Shown piece after piece: positions 23,355-32,999 of a stretch of DNA of 64,000 nucleotides; position 1 is the first letter of the stretch; each line of letters opens with the position of its first letter. The stretch covers positions 5,022,001-5,086,000 of the forward strand of contig JAULSU010000003.1 of NCBI GenBank assembly GCA_030512335.1, read 5' to 3'. The DNA comes from Immersiella caudata. Taxonomy: Eukaryota > Ascomycota > Sordariomycetes > Sordariales > Lasiosphaeriaceae. The notes beneath the pieces were generated by a model. It was not told the origin of the DNA and searched no databases. It worked only from the letters and a program-made list of their open reading frames with translations. A program made the position numbers and the translations under genes.

Positions 23355-24626
23355 CTAAGGAAGTTCGTAGACAAGCCCGGTTTCTGGGTCAAACTCGCCG
23401 TTGGCAATGGAATCCCACCCCATGGCGTACTCGTCGATGCCGCGACCCGATACGACCTTCAACCCACCTGCCCCATCCGTCTTGAATGCCTCAAAGCCGG
23501 CACTCAGCGCCTCATTATACTTTTCCGTCCCCAACACCTCCTTGGCAGCCTCCGAGAGCCCTCCAGCGTTCATCTGAAACACACCGCTGCCCGGCTGCAT
23601 AGCGAGCGCAGCAAGCTTGCTCATGCCCTTTCCTTCCGGACTCGTCCCAACCAAAACCGCCTGCACCCGCTCAGCCAACGGTTTCAACCCATCCACCCAC
23701 TTGTCCGGCGCCTCTCCCCGCGCCCCAAAGTTGACCACCACAATCTTACCCGGTTTCTCGCCCACCACAGCCTCAACCTCACCAGCGACATCCACGTCAC
23801 CATACTCCAAAACCTCATCAAACAACCCCGTCCTCTCCGTAAACCCCCTCGACCTCTCCGATCCCACCGCCACAACCTTCCTCGGCTGCTCCCCCACCGG
23901 CCTCGCCTTTCTCACTTGATGCGCAAACGCCAACCCCGTCTTCCCCGACGGCGCCAACAAAAACATCACTGCCCCCTTCAGCTCCGCATCCTCCGCCGTC
24001 CAGGGAATCTCCTTAATCCCCAGCGGATGCACCCCTTCGCCCTCCCACGCAAACGAAAAGCGATTCAGCACAAACGAAGACTGGAACAGCGGCCGACAAA
24101 GCGCATCCAGCCCTTTACTTCGCAGCACCTCCTCGGCACTCCCCTTCCCGTCCTTGCCAGGAACAACAATATACTCATTATACACGTTCAACAGCCCCTT
24201 TCTGCGCTCGCTAACCTCGACCCAGCGCCCCGGCGCCCCCTTGGCAAGCGTCAACGTCTCCGCGGCGGTACCAATCGGTTGAAACCCGTAGAACTCCGTC
24301 CCGACCAGGACATCCGGGATGGTACTTTCGATCACCTTGGAGAAGCCCCACGCGGCGATGCGGCAGTACTTTGTGGTGTCGTTGTAGGGGGCGGGAAGCG
24401 AGGTGGGGAAGGGGTAGGTGTTCCACCAGTCGAGGCCGGGGAAGCCCATGCCACCGTGGCGGGCGTAGGAGAAGGTGTTGGTGGTGAGGGAGAGGAGGGT
24501 GGTGCGGATGCGGACGGAGGAGGAGTTGGGCTGGAGCGGGGTTGTGTCGGGTTGGATGGGGACGATGTGGTGGGCGGTGTGGTTGGCTTTTGCGATGATT
24601 TGGATTGCGGGGATGAGGGCGGCCAT
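23355..24626 (-). CDS. DUF2855 family protein
   Basis: Single exon, 423 aa, starting at ATG 24626 (MAALIPAIQ). A longer frame upstream is Pro/Ser-rich and unlikely. Recognised as DUF2855 by overall order: TNTFSYARHGG near residue 50, the DWWNTYPFP region, the AWGFSKVIES segment and a central AVMFLLAPSGKTGLAFA followed by a Rossmann-like half. The family resembles medium-chain reductase folds but has no established reaction. No signal peptide. It converges with the FAS1 gene, with only 131 bp between stop codons. Confidence 0.82.
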   Translation of the reverse strand: MAALIPAIQIIAKANHTAHHIVPIQPDTTPLQPNSSSVRIRTTLLSLTTNTFSYARHGGMGFPGLDWWNTYPFPTSLPAPYNDTTKYCRIAAWGFSKVIESTIPDVLVGTEFYGFQPIGTAAETLTLAKGAPGRWVEVSERRKGLLNVYNEYIVVPGKDGKGSAEEVLRSKGLDALCRPLFQSSFVLNRFSFAWEGEGVHPLGIKEIPWTAEDAELKGAVMFLLAPSGKTGLAFAHQVRKARPVGEQPRKVVAVGSERSRGFTERTGLFDEVLEYGDVDVAGEVEAVVGEKPGKIVVVNFGARGEAPDKWVDGLKPLAERVQAVLVGTSPEGKGMSKLAALAMQPGSGVFQMNAGGLSEAAKEVLGTEKYNEALSAGFEAFKTDGAGGLKVVSGRGIDEYAMGWDSIANGEFDPETGLVYELP

Positions 24627-24801
24627 TTTGGGCGGTGTGCACGTGGATGAGGGCTGGGGAGTTTTATTTTGGGCTGTTTTGGGGGTTTGATGTGGAAATA
24701 AAAGATTGTGAGGAAGTTGAAAGAGAGTTGAGGGGTGACGGGTTGCGGTGGATCGCGATGGGGAACGGAATCTACGGATGAGGTGCACAAGGATGTAAGA
24801 C

Positions 24802-24894
24802 GGGGTAATGGCGCGTCAGCCGTGGGGTTGGCTGCGCAGTCCGAAAAGGGGTAATGGGCACGTCAGCCGTGGGGTTGGCTGCGCAGTCCGAAAA
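24802..24894 (+). repeat. Tandem direct repeat, two ~46-nt copies
   Basis: 24802-24847 and 24848-24894 are adjacent near-identical copies (GGGGTAATGG...CAGTCCGAAAA); they differ by a one-base insertion and a neighbouring substitution. The unit is GC-rich and lies 176 bp upstream of the DUF2855 start, so it could affect that promoter. Confidence 0.9.
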
Positions 24895-25440
24895 GGACCC
24901 GACAATGCATTTGTGCGGCATGGTCGATGTCAGACAAGCCTGGGCGTTGCGACGTTCCCTTTGTCATTGGGTGCCACGATTGCGCCCATCGCGAAACCAC
25001 GTGACCGCGAAAAAAAGGGGTTGCCATTGAAAGCATCACTGTGGAGATCGATGCAAAACAAAACAAGAGTGAAACCCGACTGCTACGGGCGCTAACATGG
25101 ATCGGCGGGGTACGGACGGTGCGGATCGCCACTGTGGTGCTGTCAGTCCACGCGGCTTCTAGCGTCCACTTCTAGATCTCGGGAGCTGCTCGCAGTTGAT
25201 AGCAGCTGGCCTCGGTGAAACGAAAGACAGATGACGGACATCTCCGTCGCGCCTCGGGTATCACGGCAGCCAAGCATCAGCTTCGCCCCTGGACATGGCG
25301 GCGGTGTAGCGACACTTGCGACGATCTGGAGCCACTGCTGCGGCGGCCGGACGCGTTCAAGTGGGCCGAAGTGGAGCCCAAACGCCGGCCCCGACTCGCA
25401 GGGCCCACAAGGGTCTTACACGCCACAGTGAAGGCCAAAG
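24895..25440. other. Intergenic, promoter side of the lectin gene
   Basis: About 0.55 kb with no supported coding region. GC-rich to the left; closer to 25440 it leads into a TATA element. Confidence 0.4.
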
Positions 25441-25447
25441 TATATAA
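25441..25447 (+). promoter_or_regulatory. TATA box of the CVNH-LysM gene
   Basis: TATATAA lies 81 bp upstream of the ATG at 25528, preceded by an AAG and followed by a short CA-rich leader, an appropriate core promoter position. Confidence 0.5.
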
Positions 25448-25527
25448 CTGACGGCAATCTCCAAGCTGACACCCTCGAACATCAATCCTCAAAACTCCAA
25501 ACCCGGCAGCCAGAGCGCATCATCACC

Positions 25528-26566
25528 ATGAGTCACTACGGCAACAACAATGGCTATCCTCCTCAGGGAGAGGCCGCTTCGTACTACAACGACCAGCAAC
25601 AGCAACAGCAGTACCCCCCACCCCAGTACCAGCAGCAGCAGTATCCCCCGCAACAATATCCCCAGGGTGGCCAGCAGTACCCCCAACACGACCAACGTTA
25701 CCCCGACCAACAGGGATTCCAACCCGACGGTTCCGACGGTGAGCGCGGTGTCCTCGGCGCTATCGGCGGCGGTATGGCCGGAGGCGTCGGCGGCCATGCC
25801 CTCGGCGGCAAGGCAAACCACAGCAAGCTCGGCAGCAAGCACTCTCTCCCCTCTCCTACACCAAATGTGCTCTAACACATGTCCAGCCGTCCTCGGCGTA
25901 GTCGGCGGTGCCATTGCAGGCCACAAACTCCAAGACGGCGTCTCCAACTGGAAAGACAAGCGCGACGAAGCCAAGCAAAACAGCCAGTCCCCGCCTCCCT
26001 CCAAGGGACCCTCCCTCATCCCGCACGGCGTTTCCTACCTTGGCAACTTCTCCGGCTCCTCGCGCGACATGCGTATCGACTCTTCGGGGGAGTACACGCT
26101 CCACGCCTCCTGCAAGCGCATGGACGGGTCGTGGCAGGCTAGCAGTATTGGTCTGAACCGGATCTTGTCCAACGACCATGGGAGCTTTAGATGGGCAGGA
26201 GGGGAGAAAAGACAAGAGGTGGCTGCGCCTAGGCAGGTGACGGTCCAGGCGGGCGATACCCTCCGTGGAATCGCGAGGCAGGTGGGATGCGGGTTTGAGG
26301 AGATTGCGAGGGTGAATGGGATTCAGAATCCGGATTTGATCTATCCCGGCCAGGTGCTCAACGTTCCCGGAGGAGCACCGGCGTGCGGTGGTGGCAATGG
26401 AGGGGGCGCGGGTAACTTTGGGCAGTCGGCGAGGAACGTGAGGTTGGTGGATGGAGGGAGGAGGTTGGAGGCCGAGCTGTTGAGGGATGGGCAGTGGGTG
26501 GGGAGTTCGATTGTGTTGGATGAGAGGATAGGGAACGATAACGGGACGCTGACGTTCAAGTCGTAG
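25528..26566 (+). CDS. CVNH-LysM lectin (type III cyanovirin-N homolog)
   Basis: Probable exons 25528..25834 and 25887..26566, about 328 aa. No signal peptide. Residues 1-75 are Gln/Pro/Tyr-rich (PPQYQQQQYPP-like). Residues 75-125 form Gly-zipper segments (GVLGAIGGGMAGGVGG, AVLGVVGGAIAG). Then one CVNH half (MRIDSSGEYTLHASC, SIGLNRILSNDHGSF), a LysM domain inserted at about 220-262 (VQAGDTLRGIARQ, IYPGQVLNVP) and the second CVNH half (NVRLVDGGRRLEAEL, IVLDERIGNDNGTL). LysM inside CVNH is the type III arrangement known from Magnaporthe; the two modules bind mannose-type glycans and chitin-like sugars. No phase-matching GT donor exists before the stop; two GCAAGC sites (25835 or 25823) fit, so a GC-AG intron is likely. 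Confidence 0.85.
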
Positions 26567-26720
26567 ACGTGGCTTGAGAAATATGGGGCGGCTTGTATTG
26601 GAGGGCTAGATTGTCAGGTCATCCAGAGATATGGTGACCATCCTGTCGATTCACGATACATGTAGAAGATGAAATGCAAACATTCGGCTACCTATCCTGC
26701 GCTCATCATCGAAAACCACG

Positions 26721-27288
26721 TCACATCGGCGGCTTTGCAGGTGGTTGCCAAACAGCCACCAAGTTTCCCTCCGTATCGATGTAGCGAGCCGAATGACCGA
26801 ACGCACCACCAGCAATGGCAATCTTGTCACTGAAATGAGGCACGTCAGCTGGTGGCCCAGGCATTCCCGACAAGAGAACTCACAAATGGACCTTACCACC
26901 GTTCTTCTCGACCTCGGCCGTCGTCTTGTCAATATCCTGAACCCGGAAGGATGCGAGGGAGGCCGTCTTGGCGATGTTGGCCTTGTCGGCGACGGTTGCG
27001 ACCCCCTCAGGGGAGCTCATCTTAACAAAGGCACCGTAGAGGTTGCCCTTGCGGAACATGTGGACGGAGTCGACGCCTTCCATATATCCGGGCATTGCCG
27101 ACTCGCCGCCCGGAGCCATCTCCCAGCCGAATACGTCCTTGTAGAAGGCAAAGGCGCGACCGGGATCGGTGCAGGGCACTTCATACCAGCAGATGGTGCC
27201 GGGCTGTTGGTAAAGCGTCAGTATCCGACTTGTGTTGAGATGAGTAAAAGGGGGAACTTGCAATTTCGCAATCGGAACCTGAAGACAT
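26721..27288 (-). CDS. Glyoxalase/VOC superfamily protein, 5' end uncertain
   Basis: Core exons 27203..26884 and 26829..26721 give about 143 aa: PGTICWYEVP, DVFGWEM, MFRKGNLYGAF, VQDIDKTTAEVEKNGGKV, then HFDKIAIAGGAFGHSARYIDTEGN and VAVWQPP. This is one glyoxalase-I-type module, as in bacterial and fungal VOC proteins of unknown substrate. The second intron (GTGAGT, TTTCAG) is clear. The 5' end is not: ATG 27288 (MSSGSD) lies well placed downstream of a TATAAAA at 27390-27396, but its 31-nt first exon is out of phase with acceptor 27204. In the downstream frame the sequence before the donor reads IAKLQ without an ATG. Either a further micro-exon from ATG 27361 is used or an indel has broken the start. 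Confidence 0.7.
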
Positions 27289-27389
27289 GTTTCGAGTGTC
27301 GATTTTTGGTTGCGGTTGAGTTCCAGTGTTAATGTTCAGGGACTTGATATGCGAAGTTCATGGGCTCCTTTCTCGAGACGGAGAGGATC

Positions 27390-27396
27390 TTTTATA
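27390..27396 (-). promoter_or_regulatory. TATA box of the VOC gene
   Basis: TATAAAA on the minus strand, about 100 bp upstream of ATG 27288. Confidence 0.45.
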
Positions 27397-28053
27397 ACTT
27401 GAAGTGGCATGATGATATCGACTCCTTTGTCCCGTTCTCGGCTGCTCTACCCTGTGTTGCTCGTGGCACATCGAGCAGTCGGTCTCGGGGTTGCAATCAC
27501 TCCTGCTGACATGGCGGTTGATGGTGGCGTCGAGAACAAGGATGTGAAATGCATCCGCGACGCAGCCAAGCGGTTTTGATGGCTTCCAGGTGCGTTGCTG
27601 CCTGAGGTGGCTTTAGGCCAAGATTTTGATTCCCCGAATCTAGGGCCACCGCACGGCACCTGACTTCGTGTTTGTTACGCGAACCCCGCACCGAGATGGT
27701 TTCCGATTACTGATCGCGTCCTGAAGCGTCGCGCGTTCCTTGCGCTCGGGCGCGAATCCTTGCGCAAGAATGAGTGCGCGCGCCCGCGGTTGGAATGCAG
27801 CGCATCCTCTTAGAAACAGAAGAAATGACTCACTTTCCACGACCTCGCGGGGAGTCCCGCCTCCGCCCTGGTTAGCAGAGGGCCGAGGAGTGCGGATTGA
27901 GTGCGGAGCTCCTTCCACGATTTGGCATTCAGAACAGGCCAGATGGACACCGCAGAGCTCGTGCCTGCCAATGCTGGTGGAAAAAAATCTTGTCCAATTC
28001 AGACTACATTGCTGCGGTAGGAAAACATTATCCCATTGTGTAATCCTTGCGGT
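27397..28053. other. Intergenic region
   Basis: About 0.65 kb; short frames only. No motif or repeat of note. Confidence 0.4.
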
Positions 28054-29575
28054 TCATTTCCCATCTTTCCACTCTCCGTCCCTAATCCTGTTCGACATGA
28101 TTGCCAGAATTTGTGCCGCCCACTCAAAGTCTTCCATGCCCAAATAGACTTGGGCGCTGAGGCGGGTCCAAATAGAACCATTGTAGGAGAAAGTCTGGAG
28201 GTATGTGTCGAACTCCTTGGTGATCGTCGCGTAAAACCATGGGATCACCTTGTCCATGTCTGCTGGCGACGGGCCTCCTTCGCCGCACACAGCGACTGGC
28301 AATCTCACCGTCGCGAACGCACACCCCTCCCTCAAGCTGCCGCTTTTGTTGTCCAGCACCTCGGTGCCTAGCGCGAGCGCCACCATGTCCCCGCCCTCGC
28401 GCGCCAACTTGGCACAGTACTCCCGAATCGCCGCCTCCCCGCCGCAGACCTCTTGACGGAAGCGCAGAGAAGCCGGGACCGTCAGATACGTCGACAAGTC
28501 AATCGTTGCGCCGTACAGAAACAGCTCCGTGAAGTACTTCGACGTGGGCACGACTCTGCGAGCGCTGGGCGGACGATAGCCGTGCGATGTGGGGAAGCCG
28601 GTGGTGATGAGATGTTGGTTGGCGAAGGGAACGTACAACGCCGCGCATCCGCGAGGAACATAGAGCCACCTGTTCCATGGTCAGTACTTCGCTTGTGGGA
28701 AGAGAGAGATAGGGAAAGCAGGAGACTGACTTGTGGCAGTTGGTAACCAGGAAGTCCGGCTTCACATTTCCCGTGTGCGTCAAGTCAATCTGTCCAATCC
28801 CATGCGCGCCATCGATCATGCTGAGGATGCCGAGCTCCCTGCACGCCTCCACGATTCGCTCCCACGGCACACGGACTCCTGGAGCCGAGACGATGGTGTC
28901 GAACACTGCCACTCTGATTCGGTAACCCTCATCGATGAGTCCTTTGGCAACCGCTCGAAACTTGGCCACCAACTCATCGTCTTCGATGGGGTAAACAACC
29001 TCGATCTTATGCCCTCGAACCGGAGTCGTCTCTTCCAACGACTCGATGGTGCTTCTACAAGACGAGTAGATGGTCTCGGGATAGATGATGAGATCGCCTC
29101 TCTCACACACAAGATTTCGCAAGACCGTGTTAACACCGGTCGTTGCGTTGGGAACAAAGACAACCTCGTCGGTGTCGGCCCCAAGGAGAGGAGCCACGAG
29201 CGCTCGGCATTCCTTGAGCCGGGGCGGATAGTTGAAGACCTGCGAAATGCACTCTCGCTCTTCCCATTCACGCAACACGTCGAAGCGATACTCTTGAACG
29301 GCTCGAGGAAATGTGCCGAAGGAGCCATGGTTGAGTGGCCGGTAGCCGTTGGCGAAGTTGAAATGGCTGCGCATCGAAGCGCCGAACCGCGCCAGAGCCC
29401 CGCTTTCCACATTGGGGCTGGATTCCGTCATCGCGGTGTTGGCCGAAGTGGCTCGCGCCTCATCGGCTGCGTTTCGCAGAGGGAGAATCGGCATGCTAGG
29501 GAGAGCTCGGCTATCCTCTCTCGAGTGAGCTTGCTGTCGGGGAGATTGGGCTAGCGGAAAGCTGTTTATTACCAT
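28054..29575 (-). CDS. Class V PLP-dependent aminotransferase / isopenicillin-N-epimerase-like enzyme
   Basis: Exons 29575..28731 and 28669..28054, 486 aa from the first ATG. Met 49 (29431) is a plausible alternative start, as conserved sequence begins just after it at FNFANGYRPLNHGSFG. Family marks: NATTGVN, ERGDLIIYPETIY, the Asp-containing SMIDGAHGIGQ, and TNCHKWLYVPRG with the PLP-binding Lys; the Lys codon is split by the intron. The C-terminal domain has FANQHLITTGFP and a helical tail. The fold covers cysteine desulfurases, epimerases and LolT-like enzymes; fungal members act on amino acids in secondary metabolism or sulfur metabolism, so the reaction is not assignable. It lies 328 bp downstream of the DUF3445 gene on the same strand. 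Confidence 0.88.
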
Positions 29576-29903
29576 CTACGCAGGTGAGCGCTATCACTCC
29601 ACCATGTGATAACTGTGGCCCGCTGACAGTAAGCTAGTTTCCCCGCGTCGGAATTGCTACCCACCGACCCCGATTGCGGCACAGCGAAGTGCGCTGTCTT
29701 GGTGCTCCGTAGCGATCCAACCCTGGCATTCCTTTGGGCAACCTCGCCAGCAACCTCACCCACCAAGGATTCTTGGGCAACACACGGCCTCAAGAATACA
29801 ACATCCTTCTAGATTGCGCGTTGGGTCAAAACACGGGGTCATATGTGCGCTACGTACACAATCTATGCACGGTCAAGACACCACAAGCGCCCTCGTGGGC
29901 AGC

Positions 29904-31416
29904 TCAGGCGGTGCCTTGTTGTCGGCGCCATTTCTCCTCCCACCCAGGGAAAAAGGGGCTCTCGTCTAATGTCCCGACATTCCAGTCCTTGGGAACGATG
30001 CCCTGCGCAACTTGCTCCTCCGACCACCCCTTGAGCGCTTCCGTCATGAGGCGACGCACGTGGTCCTCTGCCTTATATTCTATCAGGTTCTGTTTCCCCT
30101 CCAACATGACCTTGTGCAACAACGCGGGGATAAAGGGTTCATCTCGCAGCTCCTCGAGCGGTGTGAAAATTGCTTTGAAGTTGAAGACTATGGCACCACT
30201 CAATGGCAGCCGGCGGAGCGTTTGGGCGTCGCATCGCAGTCTGAGATCGGCCACCGTCAGGTCTCCAGGGTTTCTCGCAAAGGCGCTTCGGCTCCAGTTC
30301 ACATCCACTTCGGGGGTGGTAAACATGGCCTCCCAGTCTTCGATGCTCCATGAACAGCGGTTGACAGGCGTGTCGGTCGCCACTTTGCTGAACCAGCGGT
30401 CCATGCTCATGGCCATCTTTTCGGCATCGGGGACGTGGCCCACGTGAATGGACCGCAACGGCTTGTCGCGATGCTGCCCGATGTGCCATCCAACCGAGGA
30501 GCACACCATCGCCGCGCGCAAGTAATAGAAGCCATCATCTTCATTTCTCAGCATGATGGCGTAGTCTTCGGGGACGTTGTCGAATATGACTCTTAGGGGC
30601 GGGGTGGTTATCAAATCCGTCGTGGTGCCCAAGAGCCTGTTCTGGAAGAGCACGCAGTCATCCGAGAGGGAGAAGTGTTGCGGGTAGCGCTGGCAGAGGA
30701 ACTGCAGGAGCATCTCCATCAGCTCACGAACTGCCAGATCGGCACCCGGCCCTTGGAAGAAGATGCGGGAGATGTGCTCCTTGAGAAGTTCTTGGCGCGC
30801 CGTCATAGTTTTCTGGTAGTTCTTCTCGAGCTCTATCCACCAGTCCGGCTCGTACTTCATCAGCGCTAAAAGCTCGGTCAGCATCTTTCTATCAATATTC
30901 CCATCGCTCACAGGGCAGCAGCTCACCCATGTGCTGGTGGTATCTCCATCGGAACGGGCGGTACGGCCGGAACACAGCCTTGGATATGTCCCAAGCAGGG
31001 TCGACGGGAACGGGAGGGCGGACTCCGCTGAGAAGAGAGTAGTCCGGAAACCGACCAAGCGCTCTGATCTCTTGGGTCGAGAAGCCAGTCGGCGTGTACT
31101 GGTTATCCTTGTCGATATCAGATGCCGTCTTCGTGGACAGGGCCCGAGATCTGAGGGTTGTTGGTGGAATCTCGGTGACCTGGGACGACTTTTCAAAGCC
31201 GGACAAACTCGCAAGTACGTGACGCCGCGTTGGAGGAAATTGGAGGACGTGGGGTGGAGACTGCACAACGTCGCCCGGCTTTGCACGCCGCCTGCCGATA
31301 AGAAGAAACAGGGCCAACAGAGATACGGAGAGGAGAGCACCAAAGACAGTTAAAAGGGCTGTGCCCCGCACTGCGAGCGGAATGTTGATCTCGCCAATCC
31401 ACGAATTCGAAGCCAT
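29904..31416 (-). CDS. DUF3445 protein, haem-dependent oxidative N-demethylase-like, membrane-anchored
   Basis: Exons 31416..30927 and 30865..29904, 483 aa. The N-terminus has one TM helix (about residues 13-37, ending in RRR). The catalytic region starts at YRPFRWRYHQHM and continues ALMKYEPDWWIELE after the intron; the GTGAGC donor and TTTTAG acceptor restore this conserved join exactly. Then come FQNRLLGTT, DDGFYYLRAAMVCSSVGWHIGQH and a long C-terminal domain with RCSWSIEDWEAMF. Characterised DUF3445/HDOD enzymes use haem to remove methyl groups from small amines such as dimethylamine. The TM helix suggests ER or another endomembrane location. Upstream in-frame Met codons exist, but ATG 31416 sits just ahead of the anchor. 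Substrate here is inference. Confidence 0.86.
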
Positions 31417-32118
31417 GTTCACTTCTTCACCCTCTGGATTGGGTACCTGAATTTCGTTGGACAGATTGCGAACCTTTGGTGGCTTTTGAAGCCTGTGCTT
31501 ACAGCTCTTAACGGCTATCTCAACCAATGATGGCGACGACGCTGATCGCCTGGGCACATCAATATTATCAGTTCCGTGCATGCGTCTTCCCAACACCAAC
31601 GTCTTGATTGGGGACAAATTCTCCAATAACGGACTAGGCCCAACGCAGTGAGACTCGGGTGCAACTCTTGATCCCCAAGTCCAATGCGGGCTGCATGCAC
31701 TTTGACGGGTGTTCCCCGCACCGCGATCGCATCGAACAGAAGACAACCCCCATCGTTCCGCTTCGACCGAGTTTCAGGCATCGGCATTCCTATCACCTCA
31801 GCGGGGGACTCAAGACTACTATGTTTACCCCTCCTCGGCTTTTGATAGGGCGAAACTCGGGGATAATGGCTCGTTGATCAACGGTTCCTAGCTGGCCCCC
31901 CTTATCGTTATCATGTCCCTCTTGGACGCAGACTGATAAGAAGACAGCAAAGGCGATACCGGATGCCGGGCTCGGCAAAGCATTACTACCACCACGAGCA
32001 AGGATGGCGCTACTTGGGAAGACGGTTGCAGCCGTTCCCCACAGATCGATCGATGCGACCATCCGCGTTCTATTAACGAGCGAGCCGCAATTCTCGAGCG
32101 CGCAGCACACCCCCTATT
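31417..32118. other. Intergenic region
   Basis: About 0.7 kb upstream of the DUF3445 gene. Frames continuing upstream of its ATG are low-quality; no separate gene is supported. Confidence 0.4.
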
Positions 32119-32188
32119 CAGTCCCTAGATTTCAGTCCCTGAACCTCAGTCCCTGAACCTCAGTCCCTGAACCTCAGTCCCTGAATCT
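32119..32188 (+). repeat. Five-copy 14-nt minisatellite
   Basis: Five consecutive units of CAGTCCCTGAACCT. Copies 2-4 (32133-32174) are identical; copies 1 and 5 differ at a few positions. The unit is similar in base content to the CCCCTCAGTC array in the ankyrin intron at 10.5 kb but not the same sequence. Confidence 0.93.
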
Positions 32189-32428
32189 CAGCCACTCGCA
32201 AAATCACAGCATTGGGCCAAGGAGTTGGAAAACGTGGTTGTGCCTGATCAGGACTGATGGAATTGCCGAGATATCCAGTGGATAGTGAAGGTAGACTGCC
32301 TCCCAGCGAGAAGAATATACAAGCCAAAATACCCCGTCATGCACCAAACCATTCACTGGCCCCCCGGACAGCCCCTGAGATCCACCACGGCGCACCTTTC
32401 CAAACGATTAGGAGGAGGAGGTGATGAT

Positions 32429-32824
32429 TCAAGCCTCATCGGCATCACGGTCGCCCTTGCGGCCACCCTTTCCCTTGCCGGCCTTTCCCTTTCCCTTGCG
32501 GGCCTTGCCCTTGCCCTTGCCCTTCTTGCCCTTACCGGCCTTGCCCTTGCCCTTGCCCTTCTTGCCCTTGGCGGCCTTGCCCTTCTTTCCCTTGCCCTTG
32601 CTGCCCTTCTTTCCCTTGCCCTTCTTGGGCTTGGCCTTGTCGGCGTCGAGCTCGTCACCGACGATCTCGGCGGTCTCGACCTCAGCGCGGGCGTCGATGA
32701 TGGCGGCCTCGACGGTCTCGGCCTCGGCGCGGACGACGAGCGAGTCTCCCTCAGCGGGGGGGACGGCGAGCGCAGCGACGTAGGTGCTGGCGAAGAGAGC
32801 GGTGAGGAAGATCTTGGGAAGCAT
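32429..32824 (-). CDS. Secreted protein with acidic pro-region and Lys/Gly-rich tail
   Basis: Single exon, 131 aa, start ATG 32824. A signal peptide (MLPKIFLTALFASTYVAALA) is followed by an acidic segment of about 40 residues (EAETVEAA, AEVETAEIVGDELDAD). The remaining ~65 residues are almost entirely Lys, Gly and a little Ala: repeated GKGKKGK / GKAGKGKKG units ending GGRKGDRDADEA. I do not recognise a family. The acidic-then-cationic layout resembles precursors of cationic peptides, in which the pro-region balances the charge. Dibasic sites are dense, so Kex2 cutting could fragment it. A wall- or nucleic-acid-binding role is equally possible. A TATA box lies about 160 bp upstream. The tail is DNA-repetitive (CTTGCCCTTGCC units on +), so copy number may vary between strains. 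Confidence 0.75.
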   Translation of the reverse strand: MLPKIFLTALFASTYVAALAVPPAEGDSLVVRAEAETVEAAIIDARAEVETAEIVGDELDADKAKPKKGKGKKGSKGKGKKGKAAKGKKGKGKGKAGKGKKGKGKGKARKGKGKAGKGKGGRKGDRDADEA

Positions 32825-32982
32825 CTTGACGGTTGGAGCTTGGAAAAAAAGCTTTTGTGCTGGAGGACTCGAAGCGAGTGGTGAGAGACTTTGTCAACAA
32901 GAGAAGGCTGGAAGGCTGTGTCTTGGCTGGAGCACACAGATCAAGAGAAGTTTCATCCTCAGAAGCTGGGTGTGCCAGATGG

Positions 32983-32990
32983 TATATATA
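32983..32990 (-). promoter_or_regulatory. TATA box of the Lys/Gly-rich secreted protein gene
   Basis: TATATATA about 160 bp upstream of ATG 32824 on the minus strand, with a GGTG/CCGG context. A good core-promoter match, implying a leader of about 130 nt. Confidence 0.5.
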
Positions 32991-32999
32991 CACCGGGAA

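Noticed and set aside
23325..24650. 441-aa plus-strand frame opposite the DUF2855 gene
   Set aside because: Arg/His/Pro/Leu-rich antisense shadow; the minus-strand frame has the recognisable family blocks.
32285..32884. Plus-strand Leu/Ala-rich frame opposite the Lys/Gly-rich protein
   Set aside because: It is the reverse reading of the Lys/Gly repeats; the minus strand has an ATG, signal peptide and TATA box.
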